Source of the DNA: Bacteroidota bacterium | GTDB lineage: Bacteria; Bacteroidota; Bacteroidia; AKYH767-A; OLB10 | DNA: 64,000 nucleotides | Direction of reading: 5' to 3' | Assembly (NCBI GenBank): GCA_016714535.1 | Contig: JADKDR010000001.1 | Coordinates: 1-64,000, forward strand | Shown here: positions 40,585-50,429 of the stretch, in pieces | Position numbering within the stretch: position 1 is the stretch's first letter | Layout: each line of letters starts with the position of its first letter | Translations under genes and position numbers: made by a program | The notes under the pieces: generated by a model | Database searches by the model: none | What the model was told of the DNA's origin: nothing | The model's input: only the letters and a program-made list of their open reading frames with translations

Positions 40585-40606
40585 AGCCACCCCTTGCGAG
40601 GTGGCT
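40585..40606 (-). terminator. Rho-independent terminator
   Basis: On the - strand the stem agccacc/ggtggct is followed by a T-rich tract (complement of aaataaaaaa at 40575-40584). It lies 29 nt after the restored stop of the T9SS gene at 40635. Confidence 0.75.
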
Positions 40607-40634
40607 ATCTTAACTGATTTTAGACTTAATTTTC

Positions 40635-42747
40635 TCACACAAGTTTCTGAGCGTACTCGCGGTTACCTATTATTGCTTTGAAAAATAGATTCCTTCGCCC
40701 AGATTCTCAAGATTCAACTCTTTGTTGAAATAACCCTTCGGTATTCCCACATTATCCAATGGCATGGCAACTACTTTTCCGGTTGCATCATATATGGTTA
40801 TAGTTACACGTGCATCCTCGGTAAGATTCAATGTAAGGTTAAATAACCCTGACGATGGATTGGGAAATACACCAATCGTTCCTTGCTCATAAACTGGCTC
40901 GAGTGTTTTGCTTTGCGCATCGGTAACCACGGTTGTGTTCTTCTCTCTGGAATTAGACAATGCACCACCACAACCATTAATATAGGCTGTAAAAACACAT
41001 CCTTCATTAGCCACAAACCCTGGAGTGAGGGCAACGAAACTGCCTGCATCGTACTCTACCATGGATGGCGACTGTATCATTTCGGCAGAAGAGATGGAGA
41101 CACTAGCCTCGTTCTTTGTATAGCCATTCCAAACAGTATTAAAAAAAGTAGCAGTTGTGTAGCAGCCATAATATCCGGGTATGAGCGAATAGCGCGTTTC
41201 CCAACTACCATTCGGTATTTGATTTACAACCCAAAAAGCGGTTTGATCATTAGGATCGGTAACGCATTGATTATAATCGCCACCGCGGCCATCCCAATCA
41301 ACCGACTGTCCGGGATAATAAAATACACCATTGGGCAATGTTCCATTAGCATCGGCACTGCTTCGGTAATTGTAAGAAGCACTTTGGTAATAACCTGCAT
41401 TAAACTGACTATACGAAACCACAGCATCGTTTAGTGCATTTACACTAATGTTGGGATAATAGGTCGAAGTAGCGCCCGAACCATCATCAATGCGCCCTAC
41501 ATGCGTAATGCTACCAGCAACAGGATTAACACCCCACCACTGTGTTGATGATCGCGTGGTAGTGCCGGTAGCCGGCAGAAAATGGGGTGCGCACCATACA
41601 ACAATCCACCACGATATACGGTGTTTGTTAACATACTTGCGCCAAAAATATTTACTGCAGTAAAGGTAGGTCCACCCAATTGTTTTGGACAAGCGGCACT
41701 ATCCGTTGCAAATGGCGCCCAGGCATTAGTACCATAGCTAAAAGATTGTATCAACTGAGGTGTGCTGTTTATATACCAGGTATCAATAAAACCAGTTCCA
41801 CCACTATTTGGATTGCCTGTTTTCATCAAATACAAACGATCGATGGTGTTATCATAGGTTATTGCTGGCGCTGCCAACCATAACGAATTCCATGTATAAA
41901 AATTCGCACTGCCTGCTGCATAAGCCTGGGTTTTATTAATAACATAAATTCCAGATGCGTTATTACATAATATATTTCCTGCCACACAAATCCAATCTTT
42001 ATTGAAACCGAGCATGGCAAAATCCATCCATGCATTATTAGAGCCGGTTACATCAAATTCATAATAATACCAACCTGCTGTAGGATCAGAGTTATTCGAA
42101 ATCATTACTCTGAATTTACTGTCGCTGCTACAACCCGTGCTTTGCAATGCAAGGGCAATCCACCTGCTGCCATAAGGATCATACACAATACGTGGGTCAA
42201 ATACAAAGCCGGTCCAAGCAAAAAATGCGGCAAGTGTAACTTCACTAATAATAGCACCTGTTTGTTTATTTAAAATTCGTGCATCATCGTTGGCTAATAC
42301 CACCAGATGATTAGGTCCGGCAGCTATTTGTGCATCGCTAGGATCGAGGCCGCCTTGCTGATTTCCTAAAGCAGTATAACCGGGCGACTGGCTGGTAACT
42401 TTATTTGCTCCATAAGCGGGAGGAGCGCTCAGATTGGTTTCGTTTAAATTATATACCTGGGCAGAATTGCGCATGCTGTTCTCCTTACCAAACTGTAATT
42501 CGGTCATTATGCGCTCACGGTTCTCAGCTGTGTTTTCTTCTTCATTCTCAAAAGAGAAAAACTGATGAACTGTTTGAGTCTCTGTTTTATAACGGATGTT
42601 TGCAGGTGACTGTTCGGCTTCTTTAATGGATGTTCTATAACCTGCCGGTCCGCTTAGTACTCCGGGAGTTCCATTAATAACACTTTGCGCATTAGCGCCC
42701 CATGCTATCATAAACAACATGGATATGTATATTTTTATTCGTTTCAT
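40635..42747 (-). CDS. Large T9SS-secreted protein (two homopolymer frameshifts)
   Basis: Signal peptide MKRIKIYISMLFMIAWGANAQ, then a charged region and a long beta-propeller-like body (GGLDPSDAQIAAGPNHLVVLAND..RIVYDPYGSRWIALALQS..MDFAMLGFNKDWICVAGNI). One missing base in the G4 run at 41584-41587 separates the halves; restoring it reads GAHPHFLPATGTTT. A second break at the A5 run 40681-40685 removes the last strand; one more base gives GIYFFKAIIGNREYAQKLV, a complete T9SS tail ending at 40635 after IGVFPNPSSGLFNLTL. The restored protein is about 700 residues; function unknown. Confidence 0.7.
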
Positions 42748-42802
42748 ATCATTTAGTTTTTAATTTTTTTTGACTTCTATTATCGCTATGTTTGATACAA
42801 AA

Positions 42803-43951
42803 CTAGTTGCGCTCAAGTGCTTCAATTTTTTTCTCAAGCTCCTTTATTTTGTTGTTCAACTGAATGATGTAAAGCGTTTGCTCTTCAACCTTTTCAACAA
42901 TCTTTGCTTGCATTTCTCCTACTGCCATGCCACCTTCTTCTACTTCGCAAGCCGAAGGCATGCCTGGCAGGCGATGATATTGTTGAATATGTTGCTCTAC
43001 TTCTTCAATGGTATTTAAATTATAAGACTTGTCGAACACATAGTCAGGGAATGGCGTTAATTGAACCCGCACTTCGGTACAAATTATTTTGCCACCAACG
43101 GTTAGAGCATAACCTGCAGAAGGCGTAGAATAATTAACTACCATGTTTGTAGCATACGTGTTGCCTGCGAAATACCCTGCCCAAGCAGCACCACCTGTAT
43201 TTGATGCAAATCCATATACGCCATACCTGATACCTGCAGAACCTGTAGCATATCCGTAAACTCCGGTAGCGCTTCCAGTATATGCGCCACCATCACCTGT
43301 AAAAAAACCACCGTACCAACCTCCGGTACCTTGAACACCGTATCCATATCCATCAGCAGGTTTTGAATAGGCATATATAGCTCGAAAGTCAGAGGTGCCA
43401 ACATAATTTACGATGCTATTTAAATTATAAAATGAATTACCTGTTATGCTGCCTTGCACATCGAGCAGAAATGCTGGGGTTGCAGTTCCAATGCCGACAA
43501 AATTATTGGTTTCGTTACATGTAATTGCATTGCCCAAAACCAAATTTTTGATGGCGAAATTATTGTTGGCAAACGTTCCTGTTTGCCATTTGGCAACACC
43601 ATCGGTGCGGTAGCTTACCGTTGAATTATCGGTAACATTCTGCTTGTCCATAAAGATAAATGCACTACCGGCATCGCTGCGAATACCGAAAGCGGTTGCA
43701 GAAGCTGCCGAATAAAGATCGAGTGCTGTTTGCGGGGATGTAGTACCAATACCAATCCTGCCATTTCGGTCGAAGTGCATACGTACCTGATTATTGGTAC
43801 GCACTCTTAGCGACCTGTTGTCGGTGGTGCCAATAAAATTGTTTACCGTGTCGGTACCGGCATTTCCGTTAAGTTGCCATTGCGCATTTACAATAGCAGT
43901 AGTGCTTGACAATGCCACAATTGCCATCGCGATGAAGATGTTTTTTTTCAT
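42803..43951 (-). CDS. Fibre-like secreted protein with C-terminal coiled coil
   Basis: 382 residues: signal peptide (IFIAMAIVALSSTTAIVNAQ), GIGTTSPQTALDL motifs shared with phage-type tail fibres, glycine/tyrosine-rich repeats (VYGYATGSAGIRYGVYGFAS), and a C-terminus typical of a widespread Bacteroidota fibre family (FPDYVFDKSYNLNTIEEVEQHI, LPGMPSACEVEEGG, GEMQAKIVEKVEEQTLYIIQLN) ending in a coiled coil. It has neither an S74 motif nor a PNP sorting domain, so export and anchoring differ from the array at the left of the window. Oligomerisation through the coiled coil is inferred. Confidence 0.7.
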   Translation of the reverse strand: MKKNIFIAMAIVALSSTTAIVNAQWQLNGNAGTDTVNNFIGTTDNRSLRVRTNNQVRMHFDRNGRIGIGTTSPQTALDLYSAASATAFGIRSDAGSAFIFMDKQNVTDNSTVSYRTDGVAKWQTGTFANNNFAIKNLVLGNAITCNETNNFVGIGTATPAFLLDVQGSITGNSFYNLNSIVNYVGTSDFRAIYAYSKPADGYGYGVQGTGGWYGGFFTGDGGAYTGSATGVYGYATGSAGIRYGVYGFASNTGGAAWAGYFAGNTYATNMVVNYSTPSAGYALTVGGKIICTEVRVQLTPFPDYVFDKSYNLNTIEEVEQHIQQYHRLPGMPSACEVEEGGMAVGEMQAKIVEKVEEQTLYIIQLNNKIKELEKKIEALERN

Positions 43952-44089
43952 AAATAAAATTAATTAATAAGTAAGACTTGAAGAATTTACAAGAGAATGG
44001 TTGAAAGCAACCTTATTGCTTTCTGTGCTTCAAATATACAATAAAATGCGACACATTAACAAAGACGCAAAAAAAATAATTACTGAACT

Positions 44090-44491
44090 TTAAGGCGTAT
44101 AACTCCGGTAAAAAAGCATAAGCCAACCCGCAATAAAAAACAACCCGCCAAGAGGTGTAATGGGGCCAACTAATTTGGTATTAATATCCAAAATTTCTTT
44201 GAATGATAACAAATATAGAGAACCGCTAAAGCAAGCTATGCCAGCCACAAAAAAGCGTGAGCCTATTACAAATCTTTTTTCGTTTGTAAGAAAAACCAAA
44301 ATTCCGCATGCAAGTAATGCAAAGGTGTGTATAAACTGATAGTAAACCCCCTTATTAAAAATATCTATCATTTCAGGGGATACAATTTTTTTTAAACCAT
44401 GCGCACCAAAAGCTCCCAATGCAACGGCTATGCCTCCGCAAACGGAAGCGGTTATTAAAATGGGCTTGGCAAATGATAAATCAGATTTCAT
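44090..44491 (-). CDS. DUF423 membrane protein
   Basis: 133 residues with four predicted membrane helices and the family hallmarks GAFGAHGL, YYQFIHTFALL, FSGSLYLL and GPITPLGGLFFIAGW. DUF423 (YgdD/YwdK) proteins are small inner-membrane proteins of unknown function. A terminator of the preceding gene lies just upstream. Confidence 0.85.
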   Translation of the reverse strand: MKSDLSFAKPILITASVCGGIAVALGAFGAHGLKKIVSPEMIDIFNKGVYYQFIHTFALLACGILVFLTNEKRFVIGSRFFVAGIACFSGSLYLLSFKEILDINTKLVGPITPLGGLFFIAGWLMLFYRSYTP

Positions 44492-44496
44492 GATAA

Positions 44497-44527
44497 AAAG
44501 AAAAGGCAGCGGTTGAAAACCGCTGCC
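44497..44527 (-). terminator. Rho-independent terminator
   Basis: Perfect 10-bp arms ggcagcggtt (44505-44514) and aaccgctgcc (44518-44527) followed, on the - strand, by ttttctttttat. It ends the DUF4476 gene before the DUF423 start at 44491. Confidence 0.85.
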
Positions 44528-44555
44528 AACCTGTTATTTTTTAGTGATTATTAAC

Positions 44556-45509
44556 TTATCTTCCTCCAATGTATTCATTCAACTCTTCGATGCTCGTTTC
44601 AAAAGTAAATACATCATTAATCTTAAAATAGTTGCCCTTATCATACGCATAACTATATGCATACTTTGCAAAAGTGAGCTTATTATCTTCAAATGTAAAC
44701 AACTGGCAAATTTCCTTAATCTGCGAAACAATAAGGCAGCGGTCGCGAAGCACCTGCTTGGCAATGGTCATTTTGCTATCTTCAAAGCTCTTTGAACTAA
44801 TGGTTTGCTTAAGCTCGCTAAAACTTCCGGGGTCCATTGGATGCGGGCAGCCAATTGGTCCGGTGTAACCGGGAACATAAGCCGGTGGTGGCGGTGGCGG
44901 TGGAGTATTGCCGCTTACTACGGTGTGGCCACTATGCGTAGTGGTGGTGGTGGTGGTAACCGTAGTTTGTTGATGTACCAGTCCATCATCATCAAATCCC
45001 GAAGCATTGATGCTAATGCCACCCTCGCCTACGGTCATCCCAATGTTTACATTATCTGTATTACCTCCGGATGTGGTAGTAGTAGTTACTGAATGCTGCA
45101 CTGTGCCTCCTGTGCTATAATTATCGGCAGGTGATGGCGGTGGCGGTGGTGGGGGCTCTACATCGGCAACATCAATACGAATGAGATCTTCGCTTACCAT
45201 GCGTAAAACATAAGTTCCCTTATTGTTTTTCTTTACAGAAAAACTTCGCTCCGTACCAGGCTCAAGAAACAGATTGGTATTTACTTCCCCTAACTCGGCA
45301 GATTCAAAAATAATTTTCAACTTATACTGCATAGAAGTCAGCTCGGTTAACCTTACATTGGTTTGTGCCTTTTCATTTTTGCGCAAGCCATTAAGTATTA
45401 CAAAAAACTTCTCACCATTTTCTGTAAACAATACTGCATTGGCAGTTTGTGCTATGCTTATGCTGGCTGCAAGCATAAGCACAACGATTAAAGATAAATT
45501 CTTCTTCAT
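44556..45509 (-). CDS. Secreted DUF4476-domain protein
   Basis: 317 residues: signal peptide (LSLIVVLMLAASISIAQ), an N-terminal domain (~25-120), two proline runs (PPPPPPPS near 123, PPPPPPPA near 207) flanking a Thr/Ser/Gly-rich linker, then a C-terminal DUF4476 domain (FSELKQTISSKSFEDSKM..VSQIKEICQLFTFEDNKLTFAKYAYSYAYD..YFKINDVFTF). DUF4476 proteins are periplasmic or surface proteins of unknown role. The linker is the main length difference from typical members. Confidence 0.8.
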   Translation of the reverse strand: MKKNLSLIVVLMLAASISIAQTANAVLFTENGEKFFVILNGLRKNEKAQTNVRLTELTSMQYKLKIIFESAELGEVNTNLFLEPGTERSFSVKKNNKGTYVLRMVSEDLIRIDVADVEPPPPPPPSPADNYSTGGTVQHSVTTTTTSGGNTDNVNIGMTVGEGGISINASGFDDDGLVHQQTTVTTTTTTTHSGHTVVSGNTPPPPPPPAYVPGYTGPIGCPHPMDPGSFSELKQTISSKSFEDSKMTIAKQVLRDRCLIVSQIKEICQLFTFEDNKLTFAKYAYSYAYDKGNYFKINDVFTFETSIEELNEYIGGR

Positions 45510-46076
45510 TTGATTAACTTATAAATTAGTTGGGCAAATTTAATTATCAAATTGGATTATGAGGAAAGCACACAATTATTTTTAACAACAATCAACTGCT
45601 TTTTCATTGAATTTCTATTTTCCTCTAAGTGCCCCTCTTTAAGATTAATCTATTGTTTTTATTATGGAGTATTTTCCGATTATCACTTTTATACCTCCCT
45701 TCAGGCATGTTCAATTGCTATATGACAATTGCCCAATGCGTGGTGCGCTACAAATTTTATATCCAATTAATTATCCGAAAACTTAATACGATCAAAAAAT
45801 AGCAGACCATATTGCTTAAACAAGTTGCTATAGACACACCGTTACTTAACAGTTTTTGATTGTTTTCCACTTTGGAAAACCTGCGGCAAAAAGTCATGAC
45901 CAACTCAAAACGGTGGTTTTGAATATTATAGGCAAAAGCTATTGTAATGATAGCAGAATCACATCACTCATAAAACAGCATATTCATTGTTAATATGTTA
46001 GCAAGTTTTCTATCGGACTTTGGAGCAATATTTGCTACTTTCGCCTCGTTCTTACAGAGATAATAAATATTTGTAA
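45510..46076. other. Non-coding stretch
   Basis: No gene, RNA or repeat was recognised. It contains the promoter regions of the divergent genes at 45509 and 46077. Confidence 0.35.
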
Positions 46077-46208
46077 ATGAAAAAGAAAAATCTGTTATTT
46101 GCGTTGGTTATAATTTCGCTTCTTGGTTTTCGTTGTTCATGCAAGCCTAAAGAAAAATGCCCTGCATACGGAAAGGCTCAATACCAATCGATGCAAAAGC
46201 AATCATAA
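46077..46208 (+). CDS. Small lipoprotein-like peptide
   Basis: 43 residues: MKKKNLLFALVIISLLGF, then RCSCKPKEKCPAYGKAQ. A lysine-rich start, a hydrophobic core and a Cys pair fit a minimal lipoprotein signal, and CPAYG resembles short lipoproteins of other Bacteroidota. A terminator 29 nt later supports it as an independent gene. Confidence 0.55.
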   Translation: MKKKNLLFALVIISLLGFRCSCKPKEKCPAYGKAQYQSMQKQS

Positions 46209-46237
46209 TATAATTGATTCCCCAATCAAAATTTGTC

Positions 46238-46267
46238 AACGCTGATTAATAGTCAGCGTTTTTTTTT
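46238..46267 (+). terminator. Rho-independent terminator
   Basis: Stem aacgctga (46238-46245) with tcagcgtt (46253-46260), then seven further T. It ends the small lipoprotein gene. Confidence 0.85.
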
Positions 46268-46531
46268 GTCTTCTATAGTGGTCGGCTTTAGATAAATGTA
46301 GTTGTTTTCAACTAGCGAATATCTATTTATCTCTGTTAGATTGTTGCAGCGCAGTGCTAAGCGCTAGTGAGAAAACTTGTTGTCTTACCCAAAAAATTCA
46401 ATCATACTAAATGCAAAAAATAAAATCTTAAATACGTTCAAAATTCAAAGTTTAAATCTTAAATAGACACAACAGCAAAGTTACCGTGTAAGTATTGTAT
46501 TATTGCAAATCAAAACAAGGCCAGAAAATAT

Positions 46532-47536
46532 ATGATTCAAGAGCATTTTTCGCTTCGAAATCTAAACTCGTTTGGAATTGATTGCTACTGTTCAAAATAT
46601 GTTGAACTTACCAATCCAAATCAGTTGCAGGAAATTAGCAAACTATTGAAATCAGGGGAGCCCTACCTTATTCTTGGAGGTGGAAGTAACATTCTATTTA
46701 CCACCGATTTTACTGGCATTGTCATACACAATAAACTTAAAGGTATTAGCATTGCCCACACAGGAAGTCATCCTACGGTAACAGCATCTGCAGGAGAAAA
46801 CTGGCATCATCTGGTACAATTTTGCATTGAACATAATTTGGCAGGCATAGAGAATTTGTCTCTAATACCGGGTACTGTGGGTGCCGCACCTATTCAGAAT
46901 ATTGGAGCATATGGAGTTGAGTTGAAAGAAGTATTTAAATCGCTAGTGGCATGGAATATTGGTGAAGCACGTATGGAAGAAATAGACAATAAAGCATGTA
47001 ACTTTGGATATCGTAACAGCATTTTTAAAAATCAGGCAAAAAATAAATACATAATTGTAAGTGTTACCTTACAACTTTCGCACACAAGCAAAGTAACTAC
47101 ACATTATGGAGCTATTGAAAGTGAACTGAAGAAACGCAACTTCACAGAACCAACTATTAAAAATATTAGCGACATTGTAATTGGCATCAGGCAAAGTAAA
47201 TTGCCCGACCCGGCAGTTATTGGTAATGCAGGAAGTTTTTTTAAAAATCCAGAAATTGAAAAATCACATTTCGAAAAATTAAAAGAGTCCTTTCCCAACA
47301 TAGTTGGCTACCCTGCCGGAAGTAAAATAAAATGCGCGGCAGGTTGGTTGATAGAACAATGCGGATACAAAGGCAAACGCATAGGCAATGCCGGATGTCA
47401 TAAAGATCAAGCCCTTGTGCTTGTTAACCTGGGAGGTGCAACAGGTAGCGAAGTACTACACCTCTCTACTCAAATAATCGTTTCGGTAAAGAGTAAATTC
47501 GATATTGAACTTGAGCGCGAGGTAAATATAATTTAG
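46532..47536 (+). CDS. murB: UDP-N-acetylenolpyruvoylglucosamine reductase
   Basis: 334 residues, type I. It reduces the MurA product to UDP-MurNAc using FAD and NADPH. FAD-binding PYLILGGGSNILF, NLSLIPGTVGAAPIQNIGAYGVEL, the type I signature FGYRNSIFK, the catalytic Ser region GNAGSFFKNP, and Glu in IELEREVNII are all present. The reading frame is intact. It sits alone here, 17 kb from murA. Confidence 0.95.
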   Translation: MIQEHFSLRNLNSFGIDCYCSKYVELTNPNQLQEISKLLKSGEPYLILGGGSNILFTTDFTGIVIHNKLKGISIAHTGSHPTVTASAGENWHHLVQFCIEHNLAGIENLSLIPGTVGAAPIQNIGAYGVELKEVFKSLVAWNIGEARMEEIDNKACNFGYRNSIFKNQAKNKYIIVSVTLQLSHTSKVTTHYGAIESELKKRNFTEPTIKNISDIVIGIRQSKLPDPAVIGNAGSFFKNPEIEKSHFEKLKESFPNIVGYPAGSKIKCAAGWLIEQCGYKGKRIGNAGCHKDQALVLVNLGGATGSEVLHLSTQIIVSVKSKFDIELEREVNII

Positions 47537-47567
47537 ACTCGATAACGAAATTTCTAATTTCTCAAGA

Positions 47568-48109
47568 CTACAACTGAGCAATAAATTGCTCACGAAGTTG
47601 CCATACTTCTTCGAACGATTTTTCAATAGCATATTCTACTATCCATTTCGAAATAAAAGTTTTGTGCTGTTGCACTTTATAATCAACAACTTGAAAAGGC
47701 AGAATTTCCTCTTCCTAAATAATATCGCCTTCTATTTTGGCAATGTTTGAAGAGTGAGTTGTAAAATCAAAACGGTGATTACTTAATTTAAGATAACAAT
47801 GCACTTCGGGAAAATACTCCAGCGAGGCGGCATGTAATTTATCATTAAATTGTGGTGTATTGAAAGCTGTTACTTTATATATGCCCATTACCAATTTTAC
47901 ACCCTACATATTATTTGCTTGTGCCAACATAGCCAACAAAGTGTGTTTAGAACTACAGGTTACTTTTTGCTCTTTAATTACCTACAAGAAATCGCTCCTG
48001 CTGGAATTTCGTCCATAGGGCAAATTTTGGATATAACTATCGCATCGCTCCATGTTGTTACAACATGCTGCTTTAGCAGCGTGGTCAGTTCATCTGCGTT
48101 ATCGAGCAT
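47568..48109 (-). pseudogene. Decayed transglutaminase-like family gene
   Basis: Across several stops and shifts the - strand reads a coherent protein: MLDNADELTTLLKQHVV, MDEIPAGAIS, VTCSSKHTLLAMLAQANN, VKLVMGIYKVTAFNTPQ, EVHCYLKLSNHRFDFT, VQQHKTFISKWIVEYAI, FEEVWQLREQFIAQL. The Cys in TCSSKH with HCYLKL and FDFT is the order of the transglutaminase catalytic Cys, His and Asp. In-frame stops at about 47718 (TAG) and near 47908, plus a frameshift near 47990, make it non-functional. The family assignment rests on pattern memory. Confidence 0.5.
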
Positions 48110-48478
48110 CACATCTTTCTTCGAGAAAATTACTTTCCACCAATCCGGTTATTAATCATAATGCCATTATTGGCTCAGTATGGATTTACTGGCGACTCAA
48201 TTGAAATATGGTGCGCATGCAAGTGCTGTTTAATGCGTTGTAACTCAACAGTTGACTATACATAAAACACAAGAGCATCATCCTGATCAAACGTATGTTT
48301 GGGAGCATGTGGAGATGAAGTAAATTCTAGATGCCAATTGCTATTGGGCTAGCTTAAATAAAACATCATGCCCTTTGTGATTTTGAAAACTTCCGGTCTT
48401 AACAAACCCAACAATTTTTGTGTAAAAGTCTTCAAGTAAATGTATGTTAACAGTATGTCTTGGGTATCGAAAAATCAT
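48110..48478 (-). pseudogene. Decayed VOC (glyoxalase/bleomycin-resistance) family gene
   Basis: Starting at ATG 48478, the - strand reads MIFRYPRHTVNIHLLEDFYTKIVGF, GHDVLFKLAQ, then after a shift NSNWHLEFTSSPHAPKH, DDALVFYV, IKQHLHAHHISIESPVNPY, NGIMINN and WWKVIFSKK. This is the two-half VOC fold order, with the H-L-E-F metal ligand region. In-frame stops (TAG after FYV, TGA where Trp is expected after NPY) and two shifts break it. It borders the other decayed gene. Confidence 0.55.
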
Positions 48479-48499
48479 AATTAATGTTGAACAACAAAC

Positions 48500-49034
48500 T
48501 TATAACCAGGTTAAAGCTACCCGTTTTTTATCTTGATCTATTGCTTTTACTTTCAATTGAAATACTGCATCCATTTCATACGCATCAAATGTATTGTACT
48601 CATTTAGTTTCTCAATTTCATCTTTATGCAATAGCCCATCCACGGGTGTGAGCGAAAAATATTCCATATTCGCGCTTGTCCACAACAGTAGCAACAGTGG
48701 TATCCCCTTCCTTATATCTGGAAGTAAATTTTTCCCATGGCGCTTGCTTTAATTGTTTTACACCAAGCGAAACCTTAGCAAGCTCCTCGTCTTTCTTAAG
48801 CACTACAACTTCAATCTTGCGATTCAATTCCAATTTTTCAACACTCTGTGTTTTTCGTTCGTAGGATATATCGTTGTTATGCAACAAGCCATTGATGGGC
48901 CCAATGCGAACAAAGGCGCCATAATCTGTTAGCTTAATAATTTTTCCTGTAAGCACTTGCCCTATCTTAAGGTCGCGCACAAACTTGCGCTGCATGGGTG
49001 TAGATCGGTTATCATCTGCTAGTTTCGGTAACAT
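48500..49034 (-). CDS. S1-domain RNA-binding protein (one frameshift)
   Basis: Two S1 domains: KIGQVLTGKIIKLTDYGAFVRIGPINGLLHNNDIS and, after a shift, VATVVDKREYGIFF-SLTPVDGLLHKDEI. The frame breaks in the A5 run at 48655-48659 (+ strand), where the second S1 domain needs two extra bases to align to the first. The restored length is ~178 residues. The S1 repeat is an OB-fold that binds single-stranded RNA, as in ribosomal protein S1. Its ATG overlaps the stop of the gene upstream (TAATG), so they are translationally coupled. Confidence 0.7.
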
Positions 49035-50290
49035 TATACGTTTACTTCTTCTTTTTCCTTAAATGGTCTGCGTTGTATCCATTCTTTGGGCTTTACAAAC
49101 TTATCAAACATGCCGGAGATAATCTTGCCTCTTAAACCCGGGAAGTAATAGAACAACGATAAAGGTACAGGCATAGCGCCAAATGTGCTTTTTATTTCTA
49201 ATGCATCGCGCCCAAAGTTTATTTTTTTCATTCCCATGCTGATACCCGTTCGGATATACTCAATCAAAATTCGCATATATAAATTATGCGTTTTATTATC
49301 GGCTGTGTCAAAACCAACAAATTGTGCATTGAGCATCGCACCATCTACTATACCTGTTGCAAAACCAATTAAGTTTTGCTCATAAAAAAAGCCAATGAAT
49401 ATACATTTGTCTGCCAGCACCTTTCGCATATCAATAAAGCAACCGCCATGCAACGCTGCCAAACGTACCGGAGCATTATTAAATACATTTTGAAAAAGCC
49501 GGTTTATACTAACGTGATTCTGATTTATATCCTCATGCGATAAATATCGCACTTCAATGTGCTTCGATTTTTCGAGGGCGCTTTTAATACGTGTGCGATA
49601 CTTGGTAGATAAGTCGGCCAGGTAATCTTCAAAGGTTGGCCACTTCAATGTAAGATGCATTTCGGGATCTATCTGAAATTGCCCATATCTTTCGGCAAGC
49701 AATGTATCAATCTGAAAATGATGCGATGTGCCATAGTCTTTAAACAAATGGGCAATAATTTCACTATGCGGTTCCATTTGCATTTCGAGATCATAATATA
49801 TTTTTTTCCAGTTAAGCCGTATCGAACTTTTTTCGGTACTCAAAACTTCGAAGCCTGTTGACTCGCTATTGAATAAATTGCCGCATATCAAAATATAATT
49901 GGGATCCTCATTACTTTTTCCAAAGATGTATTGATCTTTCATTTCCTTGATAAAAGTGGCAGCTTGCTCAAAGTAAGTTTCATTAATCAACTGCGAAGGC
50001 AACAATCCATTCAACTTAAATAGTTGAAAATAAAATGCTGCAATTGGACGCTCCTTTTTATAAACTAACAAATAGCGCACGCTCATCCGCTTATCAACAA
50101 AATGTTCAATGGCATTAAGATAAGCAATATCATTAAAAACACGATGGTCTGCATTGAAGGTGCTATTCCAGTCATGAGCAGGTATATCGCTAGCCTTATC
50201 AAAATAAGCATAATGCAACCCATCATCCGAGCAATGTAGTACCGCATGGGACAAAGCTTTTTTAAAAGTTTCCTTTAGTTTTCGAATCAT
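49034..50290 (-). CDS. FemAB/GNAT-like acyltransferase
   Basis: 418 residues with no signal peptide. The central and C-terminal parts follow the FemAB-like GNAT arrangement of PF04339-type proteins (LTLKWPTFEDYLADLSTKYRTRIKSALEKSK..IGFFYEQNLIGFATGIVDGAMLNAQFVGFDTADN..LYMRILIEYIRTGISMGMKKINFGRDALEIKS). Such proteins transfer acyl or aminoacyl groups, often in cell-envelope pathways; the substrate here is unknown. Confidence 0.65.
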   Translation of the reverse strand: MIRKLKETFKKALSHAVLHCSDDGLHYAYFDKASDIPAHDWNSTFNADHRVFNDIAYLNAIEHFVDKRMSVRYLLVYKKERPIAAFYFQLFKLNGLLPSQLINETYFEQAATFIKEMKDQYIFGKSNEDPNYILICGNLFNSESTGFEVLSTEKSSIRLNWKKIYYDLEMQMEPHSEIIAHLFKDYGTSHHFQIDTLLAERYGQFQIDPEMHLTLKWPTFEDYLADLSTKYRTRIKSALEKSKHIEVRYLSHEDINQNHVSINRLFQNVFNNAPVRLAALHGGCFIDMRKVLADKCIFIGFFYEQNLIGFATGIVDGAMLNAQFVGFDTADNKTHNLYMRILIEYIRTGISMGMKKINFGRDALEIKSTFGAMPVPLSLFYYFPGLRGKIISGMFDKFVKPKEWIQRRPFKEKEEVNV

Positions 50291-50429
50291 ATATCGGGCA
50301 AATGTAACTTAAAGTAATCCGATATTAAACTAAAATTTTTTGTTAAACACTGCATTAAAATTTACAACTACTTGGGGGTAAAGCAACATGTGATTGTCTT
50401 AGTAGAAACAAGTAAATTTTAAAACCGCT

